Positions 1 to 8,119 of a stretch of 36,222 bases of DNA are shown one piece after another; position 1 is the stretch's first letter, and each line of letters opens with the position of its first letter. Source of the stretch: Streptomyces sp. Ru72 (GTDB lineage Bacteria > Actinomycetota > Actinomycetes > Streptomycetales > Streptomycetaceae); NCBI RefSeq assembly GCF_002920635.1, contig NZ_PQSR01000078.1:1-36222 (forward strand), written 5' to 3'. The position numbers and the translations under genes are program-made. The notes beneath the pieces were generated by a model. The model did not search any database. It saw only the letters and a list, made by a program, of their open reading frames with translations, and was not told where the DNA came from.

Positions 1-157
1 GGCCCCGTCCGCACCAGTGGCCGATGCTGCGACGTCGGCGTCGCGCCCAGCGGCCCGGCCGCGCCCTCGTCCAGCTTGGGCGAGCAGCCGGTCAGCAACA
101 GGCAGGTGAACAGGACAGACGGCGCGGCCTAGCGGGCGGAAGGCGACGACCCCTCAC
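1..157 (-). pseudogene. N-terminus of a lipoprotein, frameshifted, runs off the left edge
   Basis: Read on the minus strand, this edge encodes a lipoprotein signal peptide with a hydrophobic core and lipobox, LFTCLLLTGC, followed by SPKLDEGAAG. That predicts diacylglyceryl modification at the Cys and anchoring on the outer face of the membrane. The mature part leaves the window after about 28 residues, so its function cannot be told. In the signal-peptide frame a TAG lies at 129-131, just before the hydrophobic core, and no start follows it. A GTG near 157 opens a basic segment (VRGRRLPPAR) in another frame that would suit an n-region. One indel near 130 would join the two. The gene is therefore probably broken, unless this is a sequencing error. 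Confidence 0.45.
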
Positions 158-237
158 GATCAGATGGTGATTGAGCAGATGCTCCCCCACTGGGCTGTCG
201 CGCCACCGCGTTGGGTACGGCGCGAAGGAGCACGGAG

Positions 238-327
238 ATCCTTCGACTCGCGGGTACGGGGAGCAGCGGGCTGCGTTGCTCCGGGTTGGTTGGGCGTTGG
301 GACTATCCCCGCGGGTGCGGGGACCAG
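238..327 (-). CRISPR. Degenerate one-spacer CRISPR relic, type I-E-like repeat
   Basis: A 29-nt unit at 299-327 has the palindromic core CCCCGCGGGTGCGGGG. Read on the minus strand it begins CTGGTCCCCGCACCCGCGGG, the form of type I-E repeats common in Streptomyces. A second copy at 238-266 begins CTGCTCCCCGTACCCGCGAG and then diverges, as trailer-end repeats usually do. The two copies are exactly 61 nt apart, leaving a 32-nt spacer at 267-298, the standard I-E period. No further repeat was seen 61 nt away on either side, and no cas gene lies in the window. With only one good and one decayed repeat, chance similarity remains possible. Confidence 0.5.
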
Positions 328-461
328 GCTGCCCTGTCGATGACGCTCTGTGAAATCGGCCACCCCCTGCTCAGGGGTGACCCACACCTGCTCACAATTC
401 CCCAGCTGCGGAATGAGATGACCTCCGTGGGGCAGGGGCCGGTTTGTCCCTCGGCCGATGA

Positions 462-1109
462 TCACGGCTGGTTCGCGATCCGTCGGCCGAGCTGTTCAAG
501 GAACTCCTGCAAGCTGGACGCGGCAACGTCGAAGTCGTCGAACCAGGCAGCCGTGGTGGACTTCCAGACTCGTCCGCTGTCTCCGATCGCGAACAGACGG
601 CCCCCGCCGTCGCTGGCGAAGACCAGCGCGATCGATTCGCCGTCAATCGGAGCGGGGCCGTACTCGCGGAAGTGCTCCGCCGCCGTCGCAGGTGAGTGGA
701 TGAAGTACCCGCTGTCGACGTCGGGCAGGGAAGCCTCGCTGATCACCCAGTAGAGCGTGGTCAGGTCGGAGGGAATCGGCGTCAGGTCCACGAGCGCGTC
801 CGTCGCCTGATGGCTGTCGTCGGTCGCGAGTATCACAGCGTTGTGGCCGGGCGGGAAGCCGTGCATCGGGAGGAAGGACTGGGTCAGCTTCGTCAGCGCC
901 CCGTCGGCCTGCTCCCACCAAGACCGGACCCACTCCGCGTCAAGCCGCTCACCAGGCACGTTCCCCCTCGAATATGCGTGGGACCCGCCGGCGCGAGCCC
1001 AGAAGAACATATCGGAGGGCTCAGCACGGAGTGCGATTGGAACCGCGCCCTTCCGATCCGCCGCAGCACCGGAGCGCTCGGTGGAAGGGATCCGGTGTGA
1101 CGTGGACAC
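462..1109 (-). CDS. SMI1/KNR4 (SUKH) domain protein
   Basis: This 215-residue protein has features of the SUKH fold in its C-terminal half: FASDGGGRLFAIGDSGRVW near residues 163-181, followed by WFDDFDVAASSLQEFLEQL. In SUKH proteins the aspartate- and glycine-rich strand pair and the final 'F..FLE.L' helix are characteristic. The family includes immunity proteins against contact-dependent and polymorphic toxins as well as general cytoplasmic proteins. No toxin gene lies beside it, so an immunity role is not shown here. The first ~33 residues are low-complexity and may not be translated; a start at Met34 (MFFWARAGG) is possible. It is divergent from the DUF6207-like gene 33 bp away. Confidence 0.6.
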   Translation of the reverse strand: MSTSHRIPSTERSGAAADRKGAVPIALRAEPSDMFFWARAGGSHAYSRGNVPGERLDAEWVRSWWEQADGALTKLTQSFLPMHGFPPGHNAVILATDDSHQATDALVDLTPIPSDLTTLYWVISEASLPDVDSGYFIHSPATAAEHFREYGPAPIDGESIALVFASDGGGRLFAIGDSGRVWKSTTAAWFDDFDVAASSLQEFLEQLGRRIANQP

Positions 1110-1142
1110 CGCCGGAACCCTTGCTGAGGGCTCCCGTGCCCT

Positions 1143-1361
1143 GTGGCCAGGCCGGGTCTGACCGTGGTGGAGGTAGCGGCCGCCGATGAGGAGACCGACT
1201 TCGCGGTCCAGGAGTTACTCGCCGCGCGATGGGGGATCGCGCCGGCGGACCGTACGACTCGGGAGCCCGGCGAGCCCGGCGTGCGGCTGCGCTGCTTCCT
1301 GGACCTGTGTCAGGACTCGACTCGGAGGGCCAGGCGGAAGCGGAGAAGCCTGAGCCGGTGA
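1143..1361 (+). CDS. DUF6207-like small protein
   Basis: The 72-residue product carries the pattern PGLTVVEVAAADEETDFAVQELLAARWG followed by TREPGEPGVRLRCFLDL. I recognise this as the DUF6207 family of small, functionally unknown Streptomyces proteins, often found in many copies on chromosome arms. An in-frame TGA at 1125-1127 and the lack of an ATG make GTG 1143 the earliest start. That removes about eight to ten residues normally present before the PGL motif, so the gene may be 5'-truncated. The C-terminus turns into an Arg/Ser-rich tail, which suggests 3' drift as well. No ribosome binding site of note was seen. Confidence 0.5.
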   Translation: MARPGLTVVEVAAADEETDFAVQELLAARWGIAPADRTTREPGEPGVRLRCFLDLCQDSTRRARRKRRSLSR

Positions 1362-1993
1362 CCGGCTGACAGCCGGCGGCACCTTCGGGGTAGCCGACGC
1401 CTGCGACCGGAGGGTACCAGGCGAAAGGTTGTCGATCCGGGGATGCGGAGGCCGTAGACAGCTTCGCTGCGTACGACGACCTCATACCAGACCATCCCGC
1501 CGGGAACGGCGACATCCGCCCCCTTCGGATCGAACCCGCCGTGGTCGCCCACGCGCATACGACGCCTCGGCCGGCCTCACCGACTGTGCCGCCCTGAACT
1601 CCACCTGAGCGACGAACGAGCGGGGCGCGGTAGGGCCGCCTGCACCACCGAACAGGCATGTTCCCACGTCCAGCTCACGCGCGCACCGTCTTCAAGCCTC
1701 GTCCAGGGCCTCGTCAGCTCCGGCAGCGCGTCCTTGGCGGCAACCGGGCCTCGTCCTCCAGCGTGCTCACGCCCGGGCATGCCGTGCTGCAAGGTCAGGG
1801 CGGCGGGCGAACTGGATGCCCCTGGGTCCAGGCCGACACCCGACTCCGCAACACTCAGCGACTGCCACTCCAGTGCCTTCGCGAACGCCTCGTCCTTCGT
1901 CCGCCGCATCTACGCCAGCCGATCGGGGTCGACCACGGCGAGGGCGGCCCGCAGCGTCTGCGTGCAGGCCCGGAAGGCCGTGGACGGTCCGGC
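1362..1993. other. Gene-poor stretch with possible decayed minus-strand coding
   Basis: No intact gene could be supported in these ~630 bp. Two minus-strand pieces look protein-like but are short and in different frames. One, around 1400-1558, reads MRVGDHGGFDPKG and then GGMVWYEVVVRSEAVYG. The other, around 1840-1960, reads TLRAALAVVDPDRLA, a stop, then MRRTKDEAFAKALEW. I could not assign either to a family. They may be remnants of genes disrupted between the DUF6207-like gene and the membrane protein. Confidence 0.35.
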
Positions 1994-3187
1994 TCACTGT
2001 TCGGGCGCCTCGGACTGCCGCAGCGCCGAGGTCTTGTCGTCGAGTGGCCAGCGGTGGCAGACCGCCACGTGCAGGATCACGCCGAGCGCCAATGCGTTGA
2101 TGCTTGCATGTCCCACCCATGCCTCAGCGCTGGAGGTCGACCACGTGAGCGTGTTGGCATAGGCGAGCAGCCCGATACAGAGCCCGGCCCCCACCGCCAC
2201 GGTGATGGCAAGGGTGGCTACGCGTTCCCGGGCGGCGGACAGATACGGGCGCAACGCCCCTTCGAAGAGCATGCCGACAAGCAGCCCGGCGGCACTGAAG
2301 CTGGTGGCGGCCGCCAGGATGGCAGGCGGCTCCACCCCGCCCGCGCCGTACGCAAGCGCGTAGGTGAGCGCCGCGCCACCGAGCACGAGCACGTTGCCCA
2401 CAACGATCCGAAGCCATCGCTTCCGCAATGCGTTCATGGGCCAACCACGCCAAACGATGAACAGCCACACCTGCCACGATCCGCACACGGCGAGCACGAC
2501 GGAGATGTCCTCCCGGGAGAACGGCCCGCTCTGGCTGAACAGGCCGGAGTCCGGCGGGGCGGGAAAGTCGTAGGCGACGTACTGCACCAGGAGAGCGACG
2601 GCCCAGGAGAGCGCCAGTGCCGCGATCCCACCGACGAGCCGCGGCAGGCGCTTGAGCGGCCAGCCCTCGAAGGCAAGGGTCAGTTGCAGGATCGCCGTGA
2701 AGGCGGTCAGTCCCAGGGGCAACGATGCGGGATACAACGGCGAGTGACCAGGCCCCGGAGTCGGATCGAAGATACCGACGGCGTCGACCTGACCGATCAC
2801 CCGTTGCCCCGCCATCGCCAGGGCGATACCCGCTGCCGCGATCAGGAGTGTGTCCACACATGCTGACCACTTGGGACGCAGGCTGGAACCCGGCCAGTCC
2901 TCCCACCAGAAGGCGATCACCGTCAGGGGCGGCAGCGCAAATGTGACGAGGGGCGAGAGGACGACAACCGAATCCTCCGCACCACCCAGCCCGAACGCGA
3001 ACAGCAAGGCGACCGGAACGACCACCAAAAGGCCCGCCATTCCGAGGCCGGGCTGCGTGGCTATGCGAGCACGTTCGGCATCTAGAAACGCATTGGCGTG
3101 CCGGTGCGCCGGAGTCGTTACCGCCGGCTGTTCCGGCAGCTTGCCGAACTGGGTACGGGACGTAGACGTCGATTGTTTGTCGGGCAT
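1994..3187 (-). CDS. Polytopic integral membrane protein of unknown function
   Basis: The 397-residue product has a polar N-terminal region of about 45 residues, then roughly ten hydrophobic segments. Examples are GMAGLLVVVPVALLFAFGLG, LLIAAAGIALAMAG, AALALSWAVALLVQYVAY and VATLAITVAVGAGLCIGLLAY. There is a short polar C-terminal tail (DDKTSALRQSEAPEQ). No transporter signature, catalytic motif or known domain was recognised; similar uncharacterised multi-pass proteins occur in Streptomyces. It appears monocistronic: the next genes on either side are relics or read the other way. The ATG at 3187 sits just after GTGAGGGGCC, which contains a GAGGGG ribosome-binding sequence, supporting this start. 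Confidence 0.7.
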   Translation of the reverse strand: MPDKQSTSTSRTQFGKLPEQPAVTTPAHRHANAFLDAERARIATQPGLGMAGLLVVVPVALLFAFGLGGAEDSVVVLSPLVTFALPPLTVIAFWWEDWPGSSLRPKWSACVDTLLIAAAGIALAMAGQRVIGQVDAVGIFDPTPGPGHSPLYPASLPLGLTAFTAILQLTLAFEGWPLKRLPRLVGGIAALALSWAVALLVQYVAYDFPAPPDSGLFSQSGPFSREDISVVLAVCGSWQVWLFIVWRGWPMNALRKRWLRIVVGNVLVLGGAALTYALAYGAGGVEPPAILAAATSFSAAGLLVGMLFEGALRPYLSAARERVATLAITVAVGAGLCIGLLAYANTLTWSTSSAEAWVGHASINALALGVILHVAVCHRWPLDDKTSALRQSEAPEQ

Positions 3188-3295
3188 GGCCCCTCACTTT
3201 TCATGAATGCAGTGGCACTGCCGCAACCATGGCGCGAATCGGTCCGTGGGGCATCGGTAATCTGACCAGAGGTGTAAAGCCCAACGAGTCGGTCC

Positions 3296-3480
3296 GTTTC
3301 ACCATGAGGCCCACTGGATCTGTCACATGACGGTCAGGAGACAGGCGCGGCGGCATGGTGAATGCACCTGCCCGTCCTTGTCAGGGACAGGACGAGCCGC
3401 CGCGGCGATCGGCGACGATCGACAGGACCGTCTCCTCAGGTGTGCGCGCGCCGACGTCAAGGCCGATCGGTGAACGCACT
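3296..3480 (-). pseudogene. xdhC 3'-end fragment (copy A)
   Basis: On the minus strand, one frame encodes VRSPIGLDVGARTPEETVLS followed by IVADRRGGSSCP. This matches the C-terminal motif HSPIGLDLGARTPEETALS of the intact xdhC at 24057-25256. The upstream two thirds of XdhC are absent. The reading frame ends at the TGA next to CTGGATCTGTCACATGAC. That 3' end and flank are shared, with changes, by copy B at 8120-8330. A different minus-strand ORF (about 3457-3648, QAVVIAPGITEDGGREVPG) abuts it in another frame and is unassigned. This is a non-functional tail of a molybdenum-enzyme maturation gene. Confidence 0.7.
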
Positions 3481-4480
3481 CGAGCCGGTTGAGCGGCACG
3501 ACGCCACGCCGGCCAGCGCTGCCCGCCTGAGCACCTCGGTCTCGCTGTCGCCGACCATCAGTCCCGGCACTTCGCGTCCGCCGTCCTCGGTAATGCCGGG
3601 GGCGATGACCACCGCCTGCACCTGATCGTCTCGCGTCAAATCAGACAAACGTGTGAATGGTGATTCGAACGTGAGCGTTGTTGTTTCTGTTCCTCACCGA
3701 GTTCGGGGCGGATGCGTTCCCCGAAAGCGGCGGCAGAGTCAGCGGGCGGTGAACTGGGCCGGCGGCATCGATGAGGTAGATCCTGCCTCTGAGGGTGTGG
3801 TAGCCGGAGCCGACTGCGGCGATACCGTGAGCACCTCAGTGTGGCGATGCGTGGCGGCTGGTACGAGCCAGCCAGGGAACCTCTCCTTCGACACGGCGTG
3901 GCGCGTACCGGGCTCGACCAGCGCCCCGATGAGACCGCCGCACAGCAGCGGTGAGCCGGCTCCGCGGGGGCGCGGGCGCCCCTCCTCAGCAGCCTCGCCA
4001 TCGAGAACACCGCGGGCACTGACCAGCGAAAACACCGGGAGACGGCCTTCAAGGAAAAGGCAGCGCAGGGGAGAACGCGCAGGGAGAACCTTTCGGACAT
4101 CCGCTTCCGTGGGCTCCACACCGAAATCGCAGCAGCCGGAACTCCGGAGCGGCTCCCCGTGCAGCGCGCCCCGCCCTGCCTGTCTATGGCGGTGCGTCGT
4201 CCGCCATGCCCAGTGGTGGGCCACACCGCCACGACCATGGCGGCATACGGTGCGAGAGCGGCGGAACCTTGCAGAAACAGACGAACCCCGCAGGTCAGGC
4301 GAATCGCCCTATGCCGCCCCGGAAACGCTCTTCCTCTGAAGCGCGGCCAACCCGATCAACGACGACGACGTCCTGCGCTGCATTCGCCCCGGGCGGACAC
4401 AGCCGCGCGCCCAACCGGTCTGAGTCCTGCCGGACCGGTACTGCGGGCGGATCCAAGCGCTTCGGCGTTTTGCCGGTTGC
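3481..4480. other. About 1 kb with no gene I can support
   Basis: Several overlapping ORFs exist on both strands but none has a recognisable domain. The most protein-like is a minus-strand frame around 3739-4224. It contains TRHAVSKERFPGWLVPAATH, and a neighbouring frame continues RGRIYLIDAAGPVHRPLTLP, which would fit a gene with a frameshift near 3800. I could not place it in a family. The 3650-3700 and 4000-4100 parts look less GC-rich than their surroundings, as expected of eroded or foreign sequence. Confidence 0.3.
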
Positions 4481-4481
4481 T

Positions 4482-4493
4482 TAAAATGCCCCT
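4482..4493 (+). promoter_or_regulatory. Probable -10 box for a leaderless tetR transcript
   Basis: TAAAAT at 4482-4487 lies six bases before the ATG at 4494. No purine-rich ribosome binding site lies between or just upstream. If this is the -10 element, transcription would start at or very near the A of the ATG, giving a leaderless mRNA, which is common in actinobacteria. No convincing -35 hexamer is visible; TTCGGC at 4461-4466 is the nearest candidate, with a short spacer. Confidence 0.45.
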
Positions 4494-5132
4494 ATGGCTT
4501 CCACCACTCGACGACGCTCCAGTGCGGCCGATCGACGGTCCGCCCTCGAAAAGCGGATCCTGTCCGTGATCGAGGAGCTGCTGCGCGATGGTGTGAGTTA
4601 CACCGAGCTGAGCGTGGAGCAGATCGCCCACGCCGCGGGCATCTCGCGTTCCACCTTCTACTTGTACTTCCGCGACAAGGTGGATGTACTGCTGCGACTG
4701 AGCGGCTCCCTCAAGACGGAGAGCTTCGCGATAGCGGAGGCCTGGCGGCCCTGCGGGCCCGAGGGCGGGCTCGACGGCCTGGCCCGGGCTTACGAGCTCA
4801 TCCTGCGGCATTACCGCGAGCACGCGGCTCTGCTGTCCGCGATCAACGAAGTCGCCACGTACGATCCGGCGGTCCGGGAAGCATGGACTGCGGATCAGGA
4901 CCGTTTGATCACCCACGCAGCGACGGTGCTGAAGGAGGAGCAGCGGGCCGGCCGGACACCTGAGGACATCGACCCGGAGCTCGCCGCGAGGATCATCGTC
5001 CAGGGAGGCAGTCAGGTCATCGCCCAGCAGATGTCCGGCAGCGAAAGGGACGACGCCGCGGTCGCGCACGAGCTGGCAGCGGGTTACTGGTACGGCGTGT
5101 ACCGCCGCTCCCCCGGAGCCAGTGTCGGCTAG
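4494..5132 (+). CDS. TetR-family transcriptional regulator (EthR-like)
   Basis: The 212-residue protein has a typical TetR N-terminal DNA-binding domain. ALEKRILSVIEELLRDG leads into SVEQIAHAAGISRSTFYLYF at about residues 43-62, the helix-turn-helix ending in the family's F-Y-x-Y-F signature. Residues 70-200 form the ligand-binding part, with EHAALLSAINEVATYDPAVR and an amphipathic C-terminus resembling EthR/TetR_C. EthR controls a Baeyer-Villiger monooxygenase in mycobacteria; here the target is unknown because both neighbours are relics. The ATG is chosen for the upstream TAAAAT box and the family's N-terminal length. It may be an orphan regulator left by loss of its target operon. Confidence 0.85.
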   Translation: MASTTRRRSSAADRRSALEKRILSVIEELLRDGVSYTELSVEQIAHAAGISRSTFYLYFRDKVDVLLRLSGSLKTESFAIAEAWRPCGPEGGLDGLARAYELILRHYREHAALLSAINEVATYDPAVREAWTADQDRLITHAATVLKEEQRAGRTPEDIDPELAARIIVQGGSQVIAQQMSGSERDDAAVAHELAAGYWYGVYRRSPGASVG

Positions 5133-5189
5133 TCAGGTGCGCAGGTGCCTATTGTGCCTTCGACCGGCCGAAGCAGTCGAGCGCGGCGC

Positions 5190-5346
5190 CCACCGCACAG
5201 GCGTCGAGATGGAAGCCCTCACCGCGGTCTCCGTCGCCGCGCTCGTGATCGACATGGTCAAGGCAGTCGACAAGGGAGCGGTCATCACGGACGTGCGCGT
5301 GGAAGAGAAGACGGGCGGCAAGTCGGGCGACTGGAGCCGGGCGTGA
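5190..5346 (+). pseudogene. moaC: moaC C-terminal fragment
   Basis: From about 5190 the frame reads RTGVEMEALTAVSVAALV and then DMVKAVDKGAVITDVRVEEK before a stop at 5344-5346. This is the highly conserved C-terminus of MoaC (cyclic pyranopterin monophosphate synthase), which makes the molybdopterin precursor. About two thirds of the gene is missing upstream, where the preceding tetR gene ends at 5132. The stop overlaps a GTG (GTGA) that starts the moaB relic, preserving the translational coupling of an ancestral moaC-moaB operon. One residue seems lost relative to the usual 'AALTVIDM'. Confidence 0.8.
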
Positions 5347-5770
5347 ACGGCGCGTGGTCCGCCGGTGGTGCGCCGCGCGCGCCGAACCGTGCGCCGGTCG
5401 TCACCGCCGCCAACCGCGCCGCGGCCAGTGTCGACGAGGACAAGGGCGCCCCCTGATCGCCGGGGGGCTCGAGCGCTTCGGGTTCGACGTCGAGGGGCCG
5501 CAGGTCGTCCCTGAGGGGGAGCCCGTGGAGGCTGCTCTGCGCGTCGGCGTGGAAGCTGGGTACGACGCGATCGTCACCACCGGGCGGCACCGGGATCTCG
5601 CCCACCGACCGCAGGCACGAGGCGACGCGCCGCATAATCGGCTACGAGGTGCCGGGCATCGCCGAGGCCGTGCGGGCGTACGGACGGCAGAAGGTGCCGA
5701 CTGCAGTTGCTGCGGTCCGGCCGCCCGCTCGGCGCCGCCGTCGCCGCGTTGATGAGCACGCCACCCACTT
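5343..5770 (+). pseudogene. moaB: moaB/mogA molybdopterin adenylyltransferase-like gene, frameshifted
   Basis: MoaB/MogA-family sequence can be followed through three frames. Frame 1 gives VVTAANRAAASVDEDKGAP, then a stop. Frame 2 gives PLIAGGLERFGFDVEGPQVV and VEAALRVGVEAGYDAIVTTG. Frame 3 gives TGISPTDRRHEATRRIIGYE and VPGIAEAVRAYGRQKVPTA. Single-base losses near 5446 and 5583 explain the shifts. After KVPTA the similarity fails, so the C-terminal part (normally ending NLPGS..G) is gone. The protein would have acted in molybdopterin adenylylation and metal insertion. The gene cannot give a functional product as written. Confidence 0.8.
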
Positions 5771-5814
5771 CATCGACCCAGGCACCCTGATCAACCAGCG
5801 CCCGGCCGAAGCCA

Positions 5815-5934
5815 CGGATCGAGGGCGGTATCAACCGCCTCAAGAGACACCGCGCCGTGGCCACGGGATACGACAAACTCGCGGTCCGCTACGAAGCGAC
5901 CGTCCTCGTCGCGGCCATCAACGAGTGGCTGTAA
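5815..5934 (+). mobile_element. IS5-family transposase C-terminal fragment
   Basis: The frame ending at TAA 5932-5934 reads RIEGGINRLKRHRAVATGYD, then KLAVRYEATVLVAAINEWL. The pattern 'IE..INRLK..R..ATRYDKLA..Y...V.LAAI..WL' is the C-terminus of IS5/IS4-type DDE transposases, including the glutamate of the catalytic triad. An in-frame stop lies at 5788-5790. The rest of the transposase and any terminal inverted repeats were not found. It directly follows the moaB relic, so the insertion or its decay may have removed the moaB 3' end. Confidence 0.7.
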
Positions 5935-5949
5935 CGGTCGCATGCCGAT

Positions 5950-6255
5950 TCAACGCGACGGACGACGCGCACGACGCAGAAACACGACCGAGGCCGCTAT
6001 GCCCAGGACGACGAAGCCGAAGGCGCTGGTTACGCCAGCTTCGAACGGTGGGCCGGAGATCGGCACAAGGACCGTCGAACCAGATGACGTGGTCATCTCG
6101 CAGCCCTGCTCGGTAATCGAGGCACTGCTCGCAGCGGGGTGCAGCGCCCCGTCCAGGCACTGCTTTGCCTTGAACTGCGTCGCCGCCGCCCAGACCGTCA
6201 GGCCGCCGCAGACGAGCGTGCCCAGGGACAGTGTGCTGCGGACAGGGAATCGCAT
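5950..6255 (-). CDS. Small membrane/exported protein, two hydrophobic segments
   Basis: The 101-residue product has an N-terminal hydrophobic segment (STLSLGTLVCGGLTVWAAAT, residues 7-26) that could be a signal peptide or anchor. An external loop of about 45 residues with two cysteines (C33, C52) follows, then a C-terminal helix (GVTSAFGFVVLGIAASVVFL) and a basic tail (RRARRPSR). The layout predicts two membrane spans with the loop outside and both termini inside. The two cysteines could form a disulfide. No family was recognised. An AGAGAAAGGG purine-rich stretch lies just upstream of the ATG (6256-6275, complement), supporting the start. Confidence 0.6.
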   Translation of the reverse strand: MRFPVRSTLSLGTLVCGGLTVWAAATQFKAKQCLDGALHPAASSASITEQGCEMTTSSGSTVLVPISGPPFEAGVTSAFGFVVLGIAASVVFLRRARRPSR

Positions 6256-6616
6256 GACAAATGGCCCTTTCTCTCCCGGCCTGAGTGATGAGCTGGCCGC
6301 TGATCGTGCTGATCACCGCCATCATGCATGGCTGCGACGGCCACCTTGAAAGCCTGTGACGGGCTTGTGACGGTGGGGGTTGCTCGCGCATCAGCGTCCA
6401 ACCAGATCCACTTCCGATACAGGCGTCACCCGCTCCCGCATCCGGGCAATGACCGACGCCAAGGACTCCACGACTGCGGTCACTGCGCGCTGTCCTGTAC
6501 CCAACCAACGGGGTGGACGGACAGGTTGCTGTCGGCAGCGACGGTTGCCGCCCGTCCGTAGGGCGTGATGCCGAGCGCAGCGGCCCTCTCGGCGAGAGCG
6601 GCGATGTTCTACATGG
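6256..6616. other. Intergenic stretch, possible decayed minus-strand coding
   Basis: No intact gene is supported. Minus-strand frames give NIAALAERAAALGITPYGR around 6560-6615 and VTAVVESLASVIARMRERV around 6400-6470. These look protein-like but lie in different frames and match nothing I can name. They may be the shifted halves of one eroded gene downstream of the SDR genes. Confidence 0.25.
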
Positions 6617-7447
6617 TCAGGGGAGGCCTTCAGCCTTTTCGGGTTTTGTGCCGGAGCGGTGCAGGAGATCGAAGGTGCGATGTGCGAGCCGGCGCCGGAA
6701 ATCGGCGTCGAGGGTAAGGGGGTTCGGCTGGACCGGTCGTCTCTCGTCCAGGTACTGGCCGGCCCACCTGCCGGTGGACAGGGCGGCACTCACTACATTG
6801 TGTGCTCCGTGCACGACTGAGTCACCGCCGATATCGAACATGGCGTGCAAGAGCTCCGTGCTGATGACTCCGGGGTGGAGACTTACAGCGTCCGGCTGCG
6901 GCGGGGCCGCTTGTTCGACCAGCCACCGAGCGTGCGCCACCAAGGCCAGCTTTGAGCGCGCGTACGCAGTCGTAGCGCTGTAGTGGGAGCGCTCGAGATT
7001 GAGGTCGTCCGGGTCGAGCGAGGCGGACAGATGGGTCGCCGAAGCGACATGTACTACTCGGCCGCCGGATGCAACGAGCAACGGGGTGAGACGTTCGGTG
7101 AGCAGCACGGCCGCCAGGTAGTTCGTCTGGAGAGTCGCTTCATTGCCGTCGTGGCTGAGCCGGCGTCGCGGTGTTCCCGGGCGGCCGGCGTTGTTGATGA
7201 GCACGTCGACCCGATCCGTGATCTTTGAGATCTGGGAGGCGAGTGCACGCACCATGGCCAGGCTGTCGAAGTCAGCGTGTACGTAATGCACCTCTGCTGG
7301 GCCGGCAGCGCGGAGCTCCTCCAGCTGCCCGGTGACTTCTTGTGGCCTTTGCGGGCCATGGAGGATCAATCGGGTCACCTGCGGCGCCAGCAGACGGGCG
7401 GCGGCTTGCCCGATGCCGCTGGTCGCGCCGGTGAGCACCACAGTCAT
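6617..7447 (-). CDS. Short-chain dehydrogenase/reductase (complete SDR, in frame with an upstream SDR relic)
   Basis: Counting from the ATG at 7447, this 276-residue SDR is complete. The cofactor motif TGATSGIG sits at residues 6-13 in MTVVLTGATSGIGQAAARLL. DVLINNAG follows, and the catalytic Tyr-x3-Lys is in YARSK after the serine region VVHVASATH. The C-terminus VSLHPGVISTELLHAM suits the retinol-dehydrogenase/protochlorophyllide-reductase-like group, which reduces aldehydes or ketones with NADPH. The frame is open upstream with no stop, so it is also readable as residues 247-522 of a 522-residue fusion starting at 8185. Only a weak GAGAA site precedes ATG 7447. Independent translation seems likelier than a designed fusion, but this is inference. 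Confidence 0.75.
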   Translation of the reverse strand: MTVVLTGATSGIGQAAARLLAPQVTRLILHGPQRPQEVTGQLEELRAAGPAEVHYVHADFDSLAMVRALASQISKITDRVDVLINNAGRPGTPRRRLSHDGNEATLQTNYLAAVLLTERLTPLLVASGGRVVHVASATHLSASLDPDDLNLERSHYSATTAYARSKLALVAHARWLVEQAAPPQPDAVSLHPGVISTELLHAMFDIGGDSVVHGAHNVVSAALSTGRWAGQYLDERRPVQPNPLTLDADFRRRLAHRTFDLLHRSGTKPEKAEGLP

Positions 7448-8119
7448 GTCATGTGTTCTCAATCGGATCTCCGGTCGTCGTCGTTTCTCTCGTGCGATCT
7501 GTTCGCCGTCGGGGTAGTCGGTGGACTTCGACAGGTCACTCCACTCGGCTGTCTCGGCGTCGAAGGCGGAGCGGGCGTCGGCGACGAGCCGGAGCGCGTC
7601 GCTGCCGAGGAGGAGGTGGGTCGGCGGGTTCTCGGCCTCGACAACGGCGAGCAGGGCGCGGCCGGCTTGGGCGGGGTTGCCGAGCTGGTGGCCGCTCATG
7701 GCGAGGCGGCGATCGCGGGTCGCGGCGAAGATCTTGTCGTGGGCGGCGATCGTGCTCTCGACGCGGTGCATTGAACGGCCTGCCCAGTCGGTGCGGAAGG
7801 AGCCGGGCTCGATGGCGGTGACATGAATACCGAGCGGGGCAACTTCCTGGGCGAGCGTGGCGGCGATGCCCTCGACGGCGAACTTGGAGCCGTGATAGGC
7901 GGCCAGGTCGGGGAAGGCGCGCAGACCGCCCATGGAGCTCACGAACAGGATGTGACCCGCTCGGCGCTCCCGCATGCGAGGCAGGATGGCTTGGGTGACC
8001 GCAACGACGGCGAAGACGTTGACGTCGAACTGACGGCGGAAGGTGTCGAGGGAGGTCTCTTCGAAAGTGCCCTCGACCCCGTAGCCGGCGTTGTTGACGA
8101 GCACGTTGCGCAGCGTGTC
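7448..8119 (-). pseudogene. Short-chain dehydrogenase lacking its N-terminus
   Basis: The sequence begins inside an SDR at VLVNNAGYGVEGTFEET and continues through SSMGGLRAFPDLAAYHGSKF, which holds the catalytic Ser, Tyr and Lys. It then runs VTAIEPGSFRTDWAG to a normal C-terminal region ending STDYPDG. The first ~75 residues, including the glycine-rich NAD(P)-binding motif, are missing. In their place the frame enters the xdhC tail at 8120-8330, so this is a recombination junction. Without its cofactor-binding N-terminus the protein should be inactive. Its natural stop also appears lost: about 17 extra residues (QIAREKRRRPEIRLRTHD) connect it to the next SDR. Confidence 0.7.

Noticed and set aside
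361..385. CCCCTG..CAGGGG palindrome as a possible third CRISPR repeat
   Set aside because: Position and sequence do not keep the 61-nt period or the repeat core; treated as an unrelated small stem.
160..465. 101-codon minus-strand ORF over the CRISPR-like repeats
   Set aside because: A short stretch (CEQVWVTPEQGVADFTE) looks protein-like, but the rest crosses the repeats and resembles nothing known.
1658..2866. 402-codon plus-strand ORF opposite the membrane protein gene
   Set aside because: Low-complexity Arg/Gly/His-rich translation with no hydrophobic or domain pattern; the minus-strand frame has clear membrane helices.
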